The notes beneath the pieces are model-generated. The model was not told the origin of the DNA, did not search any database, and saw only the letters and a program-made list of their open reading frames with translations. Of a DNA stretch of 64,000 bases, positions 56,598-64,000 are shown piece by piece. A program made the position numbers and the translations under genes. How positions within the stretch are numbered: the stretch's first letter is position 1; every line of letters begins with the position of its first letter. Source of the stretch: Guptibacillus hwajinpoensis (GTDB lineage: Bacteria > Bacillota > Bacilli > Bacillales > Guptibacillaceae); the NCBI RefSeq assembly GCF_005144865.1, contig NZ_SWFM01000003.1, positions 578,281 through 642,280 on the forward strand, written 5' to 3'.

Positions 56598-56850
56598 CAA
56601 TAAAAAAATCCTCGCTCCCAATAAAGGGGCGAAGATTTGATTTCGCGGTACCACCCTAATTCACTGATAGAATGATTCTATCAGCCTTAAGCAAAGGATA
56701 ACGGTTTGTAACCGATCCGCTTTTGTATACGAACTAAGCGGCAACTCCAGAGCGAATTCGGCGGCTTCCCTATAGAAATGCTTCCAGTCACGGCATTTCC
56801 TCCCTGCAAAGGCAGTGGCAGCTTACTACTCTCTATCATTGTTTTTAACA
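56598..56850 (-). ncRNA. T-box leader of pheST
   Basis: On the minus strand the leader carries the T-box sequence AGGGTGGTACCGCG (56644-56657), preceded by a long stem-loop region and followed by a terminator stem (TCTTCGCCCC / GGGAGCGAGGA) with seven T near 56602-56640. A TTC triplet at 56754-56756 within CCGAATTCGC is the likely Phe specifier codon. Uncharged tRNA-Phe binding should allow read-through into pheST. This explains the 56549-56867 gap; a short open frame inside it is a shadow. Confidence 0.92.
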
Positions 56851-56867
56851 TATATAAGTTGATTCTA

Positions 56868-56896
56868 ATTATAGAAAAAAAACCATCACTCTGCAA
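56868..56896 (-). promoter_or_regulatory. pheST promoter
   Basis: Minus-strand TTGCAG, 17-nt spacer, TATAAT, just after the ysgA stop and upstream of the T-box. Confidence 0.7.
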
Positions 56897-56902
56897 GCCC
56901 GA

Positions 56903-57652
56903 TTATGAAGGGAGTAGACCGTACATGAGAATTCCAGCGGCTACAGCTACATTTAATGACTCGGCATCGCCAAATATAGGGATATAGACATTTACATCTG
57001 CCAGATTTTGAAGTTCCTCTGATACTCCATTTGCCTCATTCCCTAGAATAACGGCAAAGTCTGATTGGCTTTCAAGCTCTTGATAGGGCGTGCCCCCGCT
57101 TACTTCTGTTGCGTATATGTGCATTCCTAACTGCTTAAGCGATTTAACTTCCTCAACTAAATTCGCTTTTTTTACTGGCAAATGGAAAATAGAGCCTTGC
57201 GTAGAACGAAGCACTTTACTATTGTAAGGGTCCACTGTCCCTTCTCCTAATAAAACACCATCATATCCCGCACTATCTGCAGTACGAATAATAGTACCCA
57301 GATTTCCTGGATCCTGAATCGCATCTAGTAGAAGAAGCTTGCCATTTTGAGGTAATAAAGGCTCGACCATTTTGCAAACAGCCATTATTCCCTGTGGTGT
57401 TTCCGTACCGGTTAGTTCCAGCATCACTTTCTCTGTAACAGTATAGACAACAGGTCTTTCTTTAAACGGATATGGAGATAAATCCATACCTTCTGTAAGA
57501 ATGACTTCTACAATGGGGGCTTCTGCTTTTGCAGCTTCTTCAATAATATGTGGCCCTTCAATAAGAAAAGCTTCTGCTTTCTCTCTTCCTTTTCTTGTTT
57601 GTAGCTTTTTCCAATCTTTCACTTTTTGATTCTTTACGGATTCTATAATCAT
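56903..57652 (-). CDS. ysgA: SpoU/TrmH-family RNA 2'-O-methyltransferase (YsgA)
   Basis: A 249-residue SPOUT methyltransferase. An N-terminal substrate-binding domain (about 1-95) precedes the knotted SAM-binding domain with motif 1 DPGNLGTIIRTADSAGYDG, motif 2 FAVILGNEANGVSEEL and motif 3 IPIFGDAESLNVAVAAGILMYG. The target is probably rRNA, by family; the exact nucleotide is not known from sequence. GGAG stands before the ATG. The position between pheS and sspI matches B. subtilis. Confidence 0.92.
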   Translation of the reverse strand: MIIESVKNQKVKDWKKLQTRKGREKAEAFLIEGPHIIEEAAKAEAPIVEVILTEGMDLSPYPFKERPVVYTVTEKVMLELTGTETPQGIMAVCKMVEPLLPQNGKLLLLDAIQDPGNLGTIIRTADSAGYDGVLLGEGTVDPYNSKVLRSTQGSIFHLPVKKANLVEEVKSLKQLGMHIYATEVSGGTPYQELESQSDFAVILGNEANGVSEELQNLADVNVYIPIFGDAESLNVAVAAGILMYGLLPS

Positions 57653-57717
57653 TATGCTCTCCTTCAGTTCTCAATGTTTTCATTATAAAGGGTCACAACG
57701 GAAGATTCCAACAAAAC

Positions 57718-57747
57718 TCATGAAATTAGACTGAAACGCTCATACTA
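57718..57747 (+). promoter_or_regulatory. Likely sigma-G promoter of sspI
   Basis: TCATG, 18-nt spacer, CATACTA, which fits the forespore sigma-G consensus (HATR at -35, CATACTA at -10), 46 nt upstream of the sspI start. Confidence 0.55.
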
Positions 57748-57793
57748 ATGATGCTTGTTCTAACAAGCGAATGAGAAAGGTGAGGTGTAAAGC

Positions 57794-58000
57794 ATGGACC
57801 TTAACTTACGAAAAGCGATCCTCGCTAACATTGATGGAAATAATGAGGAGCAGCTTGAAGCTACAATCCTTGACGCTATGCAAAGCGGAGAAGAGAAGAT
57901 GCTTCCAGGACTCGGCGTTCTTTTCGAAATTCTTTGGAAAGAAGCTCCAGAGAATGAACGTGAGCAAATGCTATCTTACATGGCTCAAGGCGTAAATTAA
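57794..58000 (+). CDS. sspI: Small acid-soluble spore protein SspI
   Basis: A 68-residue minor [24 protein letters not shown] and [18 protein letters not shown] are characteristic of SspI. It is made in the forespore and stored in spores. AGGTGAGG stands before the ATG. Divergent from ysgA as in B. subtilis, with its own likely sigma-G promoter and a strong terminator. Confidence 0.94.
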   Translation: MDLNLRKAILANIDGNNEEQLEATILDAMQSGEEKMLPGLGVLFEILWKEAPENEREQMLSYMAQGVN

Positions 58001-58003
58001 CGA

Positions 58004-58040
58004 GCAAAATCCGGTGGCAAGAGTGCCACCGGATTTTGTG
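58004..58040. terminator. Bidirectional terminator between sspI and the M42 peptidase gene
   Basis: Fourteen-bp perfect stem AAAATCCGGTGGCA / TGCCACCGGATTTT (58006-58037) with a four-base loop. Confidence 0.9.
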
Positions 58041-58041
58041 T

Positions 58042-59124
58042 TTAATTGAATGTAATTTCTTTAACTGTATCAGCGTCTAGCTTTTTAATGACTTCAACAA
58101 TTAAGTTAACAGCATTTTCGAAGTCATCGCGGTGCAGAATCGCTGCGTGAGTGTGAATGTAACGTGTCGCAATTGTAATTGATAATGCAGGCACTCCATT
58201 TGCAGTAAGGTGAATTTTACCTGAATCTGTACCACCACCTGCGATCGCATCAAATTGATAAGGAATATCTTTCTCGTCAGCTGTGTCAGTAACAAGATCA
58301 CGAAGGCCTTTATGACTAACCATTGATGCATCATACATAATGATTTGTGGACCTTTACCCATTTTGGATTGAGCATCCTTATCACTAACTCCAGGTGTGT
58401 CTCCAGCAATACCAACGTCCACAGCAAAACCGATATCCGGCTTAATCATATTGGCAGCTGTTGTAGCGCCTCGAAGACCTACTTCTTCTTGAACTGTTCC
58501 GACACCGTATACCGTGTTCGGGTGGTCGCCATCCTTAAGCTTCCGAAGAACTTCGATTGCAATTGCACAGCCGATGCGATTATCCCAAGCTTTAGCCATA
58601 AGCATCTTCTCGTTGTTCATAACCGTGAATTCACAAACTGGTACAACAGAGTCGCCCGGTTTAACTCCCCACTCCATTGCTTCTTCTTTACTTGAAGCAC
58701 CAATATCGATAAACATATCTTTCTTATCGACTGATTTCTTACGCTGTTCTGCAGGAAGAATATGTGGAGGTTTTGAGCCAATTACGCCCATAATATTTCC
58801 TTTACGTGTCATAACGTTAACACGCTGAGCGAGCATTACCTGCTCCCACCAGCCTCCAACCGTTTGGAACCAAAGAAAGCCTTTATCATCAATTCGTGTA
58901 ACCATAAAGCCGATTTCATCAAGGTGACCTGCTACCATGATTTTCGGACCTTCTGCTTTTCCTTTTTTAACAGCAATTAAACTTCCCAAGTTGTCATACA
59001 TTAACTCATCCGCAAGAGGTTCGATGTACTTTTTCATAACATCGCGAGGTTCACGTTCATTGCCCGGTACACCATTCGCATCTGTTAGTTCCTTCAGCAT
59101 CTGCAATGTTTCATCTTTCGCCAT
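58042..59124 (-). CDS. ysdC: M42-family metallo-aminopeptidase (YsdC)
   Basis: A 360-residue M42 glutamyl-aminopeptidase/cellulase-like peptidase. Metal ligands and motifs are [10 protein letters not shown] (about 65), [22 protein letters not shown] (catalytic Glu), [13 protein letters not shown] and [10 protein letters not shown]. Such enzymes form large tetrahedral complexes that trim peptides in the cytosol. Start set at ATG 59122-59124 with AAGGAGG 8 nt upstream; the open frame to 59184 is not supported. Corresponds to ysdC of B. subtilis. Confidence 0.93.
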   Translation of the reverse strand: MAKDETLQMLKELTDANGVPGNEREPRDVMKKYIEPLADELMYDNLGSLIAVKKGKAEGPKIMVAGHLDEIGFMVTRIDDKGFLWFQTVGGWWEQVMLAQRVNVMTRKGNIMGVIGSKPPHILPAEQRKKSVDKKDMFIDIGASSKEEAMEWGVKPGDSVVPVCEFTVMNNEKMLMAKAWDNRIGCAIAIEVLRKLKDGDHPNTVYGVGTVQEEVGLRGATTAANMIKPDIGFAVDVGIAGDTPGVSDKDAQSKMGKGPQIIMYDASMVSHKGLRDLVTDTADEKDIPYQFDAIAGGGTDSGKIHLTANGVPALSITIATRYIHTHAAILHRDDFENAVNLIVEVIKKLDADTVKEITFN

Positions 59125-59205
59125 ATGTATTGCCTCCTTGATATGTATTCTCTGTTTATTATAACGGTTTCCGAAATTTTTCACAATTGAGAGCGCTTCA
59201 TCCCT

Positions 59206-59694
59206 CTAATATCCCTGATCCTGTCTATTATGATTCACTTCATTCTTTTTTAAATAGGCTTGATCAATTTCATCGATTTTTAAACCAATTCGCTCACCAA
59301 GTACAAGGTAACCGCCGATAAGCTGAAGAAAGGCAGATTCTGTTTTTTCATCAGCAACTCTCTCAATCGCCCGATAAACATCGTGAAATGCTTGAACCGC
59401 TGTGAGTTGTTCGTCAGATTCGGCCGGAATAACTCCATGGGTAAAACCTAGCTCAAGTCCTAGGGACAGAATAAAATGAATCCCATCAACATATTCCTCT
59501 AGAACTGTTTCTTTAGACGAAGGGGCTTTCTTGCTCCAGTATTTAAAGCAGCGTGTTTCATTCGCAAGTTCCCCCACTTCTACCTTTAAAGCAAGGAGCT
59601 TATTTTCAAATAGATCTTCTCCTTCAAGATCATGCTCACGCACAATTCGATTATCTAGTTGTTTTTGCAGTGCAAATAATTTTTCGAAATTCAA
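59206..59694 (-). CDS. Dimeric dUTPase-like all-alpha NTP pyrophosphatase
   Basis: A 162-residue helical protein of the dUTPase_2 (MazG-superfamily) type: FEKLFALQKQLDNRIVREH, the metal-binding LALKVEVGELANETRCFKYW (ExxxE) and VDGIHFILSLGLELGF (ExxD-like helix with YVDG). It probably hydrolyses dUTP to dUMP or cleans another nucleotide. Start set at TTG 59692-59694 with AAAGGA about 8 nt upstream, matching the family start; an ATG at 59745 would add a basic extension lacking a good ribosome site. Confidence 0.82.
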   Translation of the reverse strand: MNFEKLFALQKQLDNRIVREHDLEGEDLFENKLLALKVEVGELANETRCFKYWSKKAPSSKETVLEEYVDGIHFILSLGLELGFTHGVIPAESDEQLTAVQAFHDVYRAIERVADEKTESAFLQLIGGYLVLGERIGLKIDEIDQAYLKKNEVNHNRQDQGY

Positions 59695-59790
59695 CTTAAT
59701 CGTCCTTTCTAAAACATTTCTTTTTATGAAACCTTTCTTTATCATAAACGTATAAAGAATAGAAGCATAGTGAAAATGAGGTGCTGACTA

Positions 59791-60186
59791 ATGATTATTA
59801 TTCTTTTTCGTCTTGTCATTCTTGCTGCAATGGTCTTGATTGCTTATTCTGTCATTCGCTTTTTTATCGATCCAAAACGCAAGCTCGAGAAGGCCTATGA
59901 TCATAAAGATTATTATTTTTTTGATGACTCGTCTAACGTTAGAAAGAACTTTCTTGTCACGTATAAAGGAGCCCTATTTGAGGGTGAGAAATACCTTGGC
60001 ACGACAGATCATTCATTCGATATCATTACAATATCTGTAGGTGTGAAGAATGCTTCAGATCTTTACTTACTAGAGAAAGAAGATTTCTATTTCCTGGAGA
60101 AAGAGATGGATCTACGCTATCCAAGTGCTCAGATTGAGTGGAAAAGCCCAGTGAAAGAATTTCTCCGTCACAGAGAAAACTCATAA
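59791..60186 (+). CDS. ysdB: YsdB family small membrane-anchored protein
   Basis: A 131-residue protein with one N-terminal transmembrane helix (about 1-25) and a cytosolic domain: DPKRKLEKA, SNVRKNF, TYKGALFEGEKYLGTTDHSF and WKSPVKEFLR. These are the conserved blocks of B. subtilis YsdB, which has been linked to the sigma-W response; the mechanism is unknown. Followed by a very strong terminator. Confidence 0.88.
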   Translation: MIIILFRLVILAAMVLIAYSVIRFFIDPKRKLEKAYDHKDYYFFDDSSNVRKNFLVTYKGALFEGEKYLGTTDHSFDIITISVGVKNASDLYLLEKEDFYFLEKEMDLRYPSAQIEWKSPVKEFLRHRENS

Positions 60187-60229
60187 ACGAAGAAATCCCC
60201 CTAACTACACGGGGGATTTCTTCGTTTAT
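60183..60229. terminator. Strong bidirectional terminator after ysdB
   Basis: A 19-bp perfect stem (60183-60201 against 60211-60229, AAGAAATCCCCC at its core) with a nine-base loop. It includes the ysdB stop codon and serves the convergent gene as well. Confidence 0.9.
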
Positions 60230-60237
60230 AGGAATAT

Positions 60238-60810
60238 CTATCTTGCTGGCTGAAAGAATTCATCCCACTTCATGATCCATTCTCTTCTTCTTAATAAATA
60301 GAATAGGATAGCAAGACCTGACAGAATCAAGACAATAAGGACAGGATCAAAGCCCCGTATAGCAGTTCCGAAAAAGGAATACAACAACGCAAGTGGTAAA
60401 TTTGATATTATTGATGATCGTAAGTAACCCGGAAAATCTTTTGAAACCTCAATTAAACAAAGCGATATAAAATGAAAATGAACGAAAGGAACTAATCTTA
60501 AAATTGCAATTTGACCAACTGACATCGGCATTCGTTTACGCATCCATTTTTCTTTCATCCGAGTTATTTTCTTAAACAATGCCGGTACTCGCTTAACGAA
60601 TAAGTAGAAAACAGTGCTTACAACTGTAATGCCTATAACCGAATAAATCGTACCGTAGAGCGCTCCGAACATAACTCCTCCAGCAATACATACAACACTT
60701 ACCGGCACAAATACAAACTGACGAATAAAATGAAGAACAATAAAATAGAACGGGGCGTATATTCCGCTATTCGACACAACTTCGACAAGCGGTAGGACGA
60801 GCTCACTCAT
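60238..60810 (-). CDS. TVP38/TMEM64-family membrane protein
   Basis: A 190-residue protein with about five hydrophobic segments and the SNARE-associated (VTT/DedA-like) domain text: GGVMFGALYGTIYSVIGITV and LRLVPFVHFHFISL, with the re-entrant-loop Arg. Members of this superfamily move or scramble lipids by family knowledge. Start set at ATG 60808-60810 with GGGGGG upstream; six extra in-frame residues are possible. Divergent from cydAB. Confidence 0.82.
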   Translation of the reverse strand: MSELVLPLVEVVSNSGIYAPFYFIVLHFIRQFVFVPVSVVCIAGGVMFGALYGTIYSVIGITVVSTVFYLFVKRVPALFKKITRMKEKWMRKRMPMSVGQIAILRLVPFVHFHFISLCLIEVSKDFPGYLRSSIISNLPLALLYSFFGTAIRGFDPVLIVLILSGLAILFYLLRRREWIMKWDEFFQPAR

Positions 60811-60950
60811 GATGTTCCCCCCTTCCATTAACGTGTATGACAGAAGACGAGTTGTTATGTCAAAAAATGAGTAATGAATTAGAATATTTTCTGGTAATAC
60901 GTGGACAATAAGGGGAGATTTGAACAGAACGGTAAATGGAGGAGATTGCT

Positions 60951-62273
60951 TTGGATGAACTCGTTATTGCCCGCTCGTTATTTGGCATGACTATGGGTGT
61001 ACATATTATTTATGCAACGCTTGGTGTAGGGTTACCCTTCATGGTTCTCATTGCTGAGCTTATGTATCAGAAAACAAAGGACAAAGACTATGCTTTAATG
61101 GCTAACCGTTGGACGAAGGGATTTGCTGTCTTACTTGGCGTAGCGATTCCGACTGGAACGATAGCTGGTGTTCAGCTTTCACTCCTATGGCCTGGATTTA
61201 TGGAGGTAGTAGGGCGAGTTATTGCATTACCTTTCCAGATTGAAATATATGCATTTTTTCTTGAAGCTCTCTTTATGTCGATTTATGTATATGCAGCTGA
61301 TCGTCTTTCGCCTATTATGCGTATCGTTAGCGTAACACTCGTTGCATTCGGTGCGAGCGCGTCCGCTATCTTAATCACGAACGTTCATGCGTTCGAAGGA
61401 ACACCAGCCGGGTTTGAAATTGTAGATGGTAAGTTCGTGAACGTTGACCCATGGGAAGCTTTTTTTAATCCTTCCTTCTTCGTAACAGCTGGACATGTAA
61501 CTGTTTCCGCTTTAATGACAGGTGCTTTTGTGATTGCTTCTATTGCTGCATATAAGATGATTCGTCAACGAGGGAATACGAGAGAGTATAAGTTTCATCA
61601 TAAAGCATTAATGATGGGACTCGTAATCGGAGGTATTTTCTCACTTTTAACATCATTGAATGGCCATGAATCTGCTCAACAACTGTATCAGTATCAACCA
61701 GAAAAGCTTGCCGCTGCAGAAGGGTTGTTTGAAACACAGACGTATGCTCCACTTGCTATTGGTGGATATACAGATAAGGAAGAGCGCGAGGTGAAATGGG
61801 CAATTGAAGTGCCATGGGCGCTTAGTTTTCTTTCAGATGACTCATTTGACACAGAAGTTCTCGGACTTGAAGAATGGCCTGAAGATGAGTGGCCACCCTT
61901 ATTTGTTCACACCTTATTTAATTCCATGGTAGGAATTGGTTCTTTGTTAATTCTATTATCCATCGTAGGTTTTACATGGTACAAAGTTCTGAAACGTAAA
62001 GAGTTCCCACGCTGGCTCATGTGGGGATTTATCGCAGCTGGACCACTTGCCATAACTGCAATCGAATTCGGTTGGATTTTTGCATGTACAGGAAGGCAAC
62101 CATGGATTATTTATCACGTCATGAAGACAGAAGAGGCTGTAACGACTTCAGGAAATATTGGTCTACTTTTTGTTCTCTTCCTAATTGTCTATATCATTCT
62201 AATGATCTCGACAGTACTCGTTCTTCGTTATTATTTTAACCGTAACCCTATTGCAGATGAACTCGACCAATAA
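60951..62273 (+). CDS. cydA: Cytochrome bd-type quinol oxidase subunit I
   Basis: A 440-residue heme-bearing subunit with about nine helices. Visible are the N-terminal heme histidine in MTMGVHIIYATLGVG, a second in TAGHVTVSALM, a short Q-loop NGHESAQQL...PEKLAAAEGLFETQ, and the signature GRQPWIIYHVMKTEEAVT. It oxidises quinol and reduces oxygen at the membrane. The short Q-loop and overall divergence resemble the YthA/CIO group rather than canonical CydA. The start was set at TTG 60951-60953, 8 nt after GGAGG; an in-frame ATG at 60936 overlaps that ribosome site and was rejected. Confidence 0.88.
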   Translation: MDELVIARSLFGMTMGVHIIYATLGVGLPFMVLIAELMYQKTKDKDYALMANRWTKGFAVLLGVAIPTGTIAGVQLSLLWPGFMEVVGRVIALPFQIEIYAFFLEALFMSIYVYAADRLSPIMRIVSVTLVAFGASASAILITNVHAFEGTPAGFEIVDGKFVNVDPWEAFFNPSFFVTAGHVTVSALMTGAFVIASIAAYKMIRQRGNTREYKFHHKALMMGLVIGGIFSLLTSLNGHESAQQLYQYQPEKLAAAEGLFETQTYAPLAIGGYTDKEEREVKWAIEVPWALSFLSDDSFDTEVLGLEEWPEDEWPPLFVHTLFNSMVGIGSLLILLSIVGFTWYKVLKRKEFPRWLMWGFIAAGPLAITAIEFGWIFACTGRQPWIIYHVMKTEEAVTTSGNIGLLFVLFLIVYIILMISTVLVLRYYFNRNPIADELDQ

Positions 62274-62329
62274 CTATTTTCAACAGGTGATTTACGAACC
62301 CTGTACTAAAAAAGATAAGAGGTGACATT

Positions 62330-63361
62330 ATGTCAGAAGCAGCCTACGCCATTACATTAATTTGGGGACTTGTTTTCATTTACGCAGTTATGGCTACAAT
62401 TGATTTCGGTGCAGGATTCTGGTCCATGATTTATCTTAATAGAAACAACACGAAGGCGACGAATATAGCGAATCGCTATCTATCTCCGTCATGGGAAGTA
62501 ACCAATGTATTTATTGTTGCTATTGTAGTGGCTCTTTTCAGCTTTTTCCCAGGTGCAACTTTTACACTTGGTACAGTTCTTCTCATTCCAGGTAGTATTA
62601 TCATTCTGTTACTTGCGCTTCGAAGCGCATTTCTCGTATTTTCACATTCAGCGTCAACAAATTACAAACGCATCTTAACAATCATCTCAGGAATAACTGG
62701 TTTTCTAATTCCTGCTCTCTTGATTTGTGTTCTTCCGATAACGCATGGAAATTTTATTGAAACATCGAATGGAGCAGAACGGCTACTATTGAGTGAGTTA
62801 TTAACGAGTCCAAGCGTATATGCATTTATGGCCTTTGCGATATCAAGCACGCTCTTTTTATCATCCCTGTTGCTTTCTGACTACTCTAACGTATCAGGGG
62901 ACCAAGAAGCTTACGATACATATAGAAGAGACGCCATTCTCGTCGGTCCAATTTCACTAGCTATGGCGGGTCTACTCGTTCTCACTATACGTAATGAGGC
63001 ATTATGGTTATATGAAAACCTGTTGACTTACACCCCATGGCTTATTGGATCTATTGGTACATTTGCTCTTGGCTATGCTTCTCTCTTTATTCCTAGAAAA
63101 ACTGGAGTCGGTATCCCAAGACTTGCAATGGTGAGTATTGTTGTACAGTATCTACTAGCTAGTTATGCTTATGGCTCAGCTCATCTACCTTATATCGTCT
63201 ATCCAAATGTCACAATCGAAACCGGCTTCACAGATCCCGCCACATTCAGAGCTCTAATCATCACCTATATCGTAGCCTTCTTCATCCTAACCCCAGGATT
63301 CATCTACTTCTGGCGCCTATTCCTAAAAGATAAAAGATATTTAAAACAAAATGAGTCTTAA
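62330..63361 (+). CDS. cydB: Cytochrome bd-type quinol oxidase subunit II
   Basis: A 343-residue polytopic membrane protein (about eight helices) of the CydB family: WGLVFIYAVMATIDFGAGFW at the N terminus, SPSWEVTNVF, AFAISSTLFLSSLLLSDY and YPNVTIETGFTDPATFRAL near the end. It is the partner of CydA, encoded 56 nt downstream with AGAGGTG before the ATG. The stop codon abuts a tandem hairpin-repeat array with no normal terminator between. Confidence 0.88.
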   Translation: MSEAAYAITLIWGLVFIYAVMATIDFGAGFWSMIYLNRNNTKATNIANRYLSPSWEVTNVFIVAIVVALFSFFPGATFTLGTVLLIPGSIIILLLALRSAFLVFSHSASTNYKRILTIISGITGFLIPALLICVLPITHGNFIETSNGAERLLLSELLTSPSVYAFMAFAISSTLFLSSLLLSDYSNVSGDQEAYDTYRRDAILVGPISLAMAGLLVLTIRNEALWLYENLLTYTPWLIGSIGTFALGYASLFIPRKTGVGIPRLAMVSIVVQYLLASYAYGSAHLPYIVYPNVTIETGFTDPATFRALIITYIVAFFILTPGFIYFWRLFLKDKRYLKQNES

Positions 63362-63364
63362 AAC

Positions 63365-64000
63365 GAAAAGCGAAAGCGGCCGTTTAGCCTCGACAAGCGC
63401 TGGAACCTCTCAAAAAGAACACGATCTTTGTGTTCATTTTGTGAGGTGAAGCGATCGAGAGGCTGGCCGCTGCAGCTAGACACGAAAAGCGGAGCAGGCC
63501 TGCTTAAATCCGCAGAGTGTTGGAGCCCGTGAAGATGAGACGTTTTTTGTCTCAACTGAAGGGGCGAAACAGCCTGCGGATTTGGCCTGCGCAGCTAGAC
63601 ATGAAAAGCGGAGACGAGCGTTTAGAAACGGAGATATTGGAACTCTTGAACTGGAACACGCTTTCTGTGTTCCGCTGAAAGAGTGAAATATCGCAGTTTC
63701 TGCGAGTCGCAGTTAGACACGAAAAGCGGAAGCGGCCGTTTAGACCCGGCAGGCACTGGAACCTTTCAAAATGAACACGGTCTCTGTGTTCAGATTGAAA
63801 GGTGAAGTGACCGAGGGACTGGCCGCTGCAGCTAGACACGAAAAGCGGAGCAGGCCTGCTTAAATCCGCAGGATGTTGGAGCCCGTGAAGATGAGACGTT
63901 TTTTGTCTCAACTGAAGGGGCGAAACAGCCTGCGGATTTGGCCTGCGCAGCTAGACATGAAAAGCGGAGACGAGCGTTTAGAAACGGAGATATTGGAACT
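63365..64000. repeat. Tandem array of about 119-bp hairpin units with a 356-bp three-unit higher-order period (continues past the window)
   Basis: Units begin GAAAAGCG at 63365, 63484, 63603, 63721, 63840 and 63959. The shared linker is CAGCTAGACACGAAAAGCGG. Types run A-B-C-A-B-C: unit 2 and unit 5 are almost identical, as are 3 and 6; 1 and 4 are similar. Each unit folds into a long stem with an inner hairpin: type B AAATCCGCAG / CTGCGGATTT plus GCAGGCC / GGCCTGC; type A AGCGGCC / GGCCGCT plus GAACAC / GTGTTC; type C AGAAAC / GTTTCT plus GGAACAC / GTGTTCC. Two similar minus-strand open frames here are by-products of the repetition. Confidence 0.9.

Noticed and set aside
56687..56896. Open frame of 69 codons upstream of pheS
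   Set aside because: It covers the T-box stem regions and the promoter; the sequence is explained by the T-box leader.
63358..63911. Two near-identical minus-strand open frames (65 and 119 codons)
   Set aside because: They are produced by the tandem hairpin repeats; the similar N-terminal text reflects repeat copies, and no ribosome site or known domain is present.
63365..64000. CRISPR array
   Set aside because: The spacing is regular, but the units are 119 bp and repeat as whole units with no short repeat/unique spacer pattern, and no cas genes are present.

Overview
The window reads as a chromosomal segment of a low-GC, endospore-forming member of the Bacillaceae. The evidence is gene content and order matching the Bacillus subtilis ysxC-lonA-lonB-clpX-tig ... 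gerM-murI-ysmB ... gerE-sdhBAC-yslB-lysC-uvrC ... trxA-etfAB-fadB-fadR-lcfA-yshE-mutS2-polX-yshB-zapA-rnhC ... pheTS-ysgA-sspI-ysdC block, with sporulation and germination genes (gerM, gerE, lonB, sspI). I cannot fix the genus. Strong ribosome binding sites allow many gene starts to be set, several at TTG or GTG. Layout: 0-1.1 kb is an amino-acid ABC transporter (synteny break). 1.4-9.2 kb is protein quality control (engB, lonA, lonB, clpX, tig). 9.4-15.5 kb holds ysoA, tRNA-Arg, ysnB, rdgB, rph, gerM, murI and a MarR regulator. 15.7-20.8 kb is a glucose PTS module (glcT, ptsG, ptsH, ptsI) with a GlcT-type antiterminator leader, placed where B. subtilis goes directly from ysmB to gerE. 21.1-29.3 kb holds gerE, sdhCAB, yslB, lysC with an L-box lysine riboswitch, and uvrC. 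29.3-38.2 kb is an accessory island between uvrC and trxA: an FTR1 iron permease with a membrane-anchored partner and a repeat-containing lipoprotein, both transcription units preceded by Fur-box-like sites, flanking a tightly overlapped envelope glycan or glycolipid operon (SDR epimerase, flippase-like protein, membrane phosphodiesterase, GT2). 38.3-44.3 kb holds trxA and the fatty-acid degradation operon lcfA-fadR-fadB-etfB-etfA with FadR and CcpA sites. 44.4-51.3 kb holds yshE, mutS2, polX, cvpA, zapA and rnhC. 51.3-53.0 kb has a nucleoside hydrolase next to a guanine-class purine riboswitch that now precedes only a frameshifted remnant of a NupC transporter. 53-60 kb holds pheST with a T-box, ysgA, sspI, an M42 peptidase, a dimeric dUTPase-like protein and ysdB. 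60.2-63.4 kb holds a TVP38-family protein and cydAB. The non-genic DNA is the most striking part. Four copies of a modular, structured, MITE-like element lie between genes (15.6, 27.0, 38.8 and 49.2 kb); one sits inside the lysC leader between the riboswitch terminator and the gene. A second repeat family, a tandem array of about 119-bp hairpin units arranged in a 356-bp three-unit higher-order period, starts directly after the cydB stop codon and runs off the window end. Unit types differ in sequence but keep complementary stems. All identifications come from reading the sequence and remembered family features; no database search was run.
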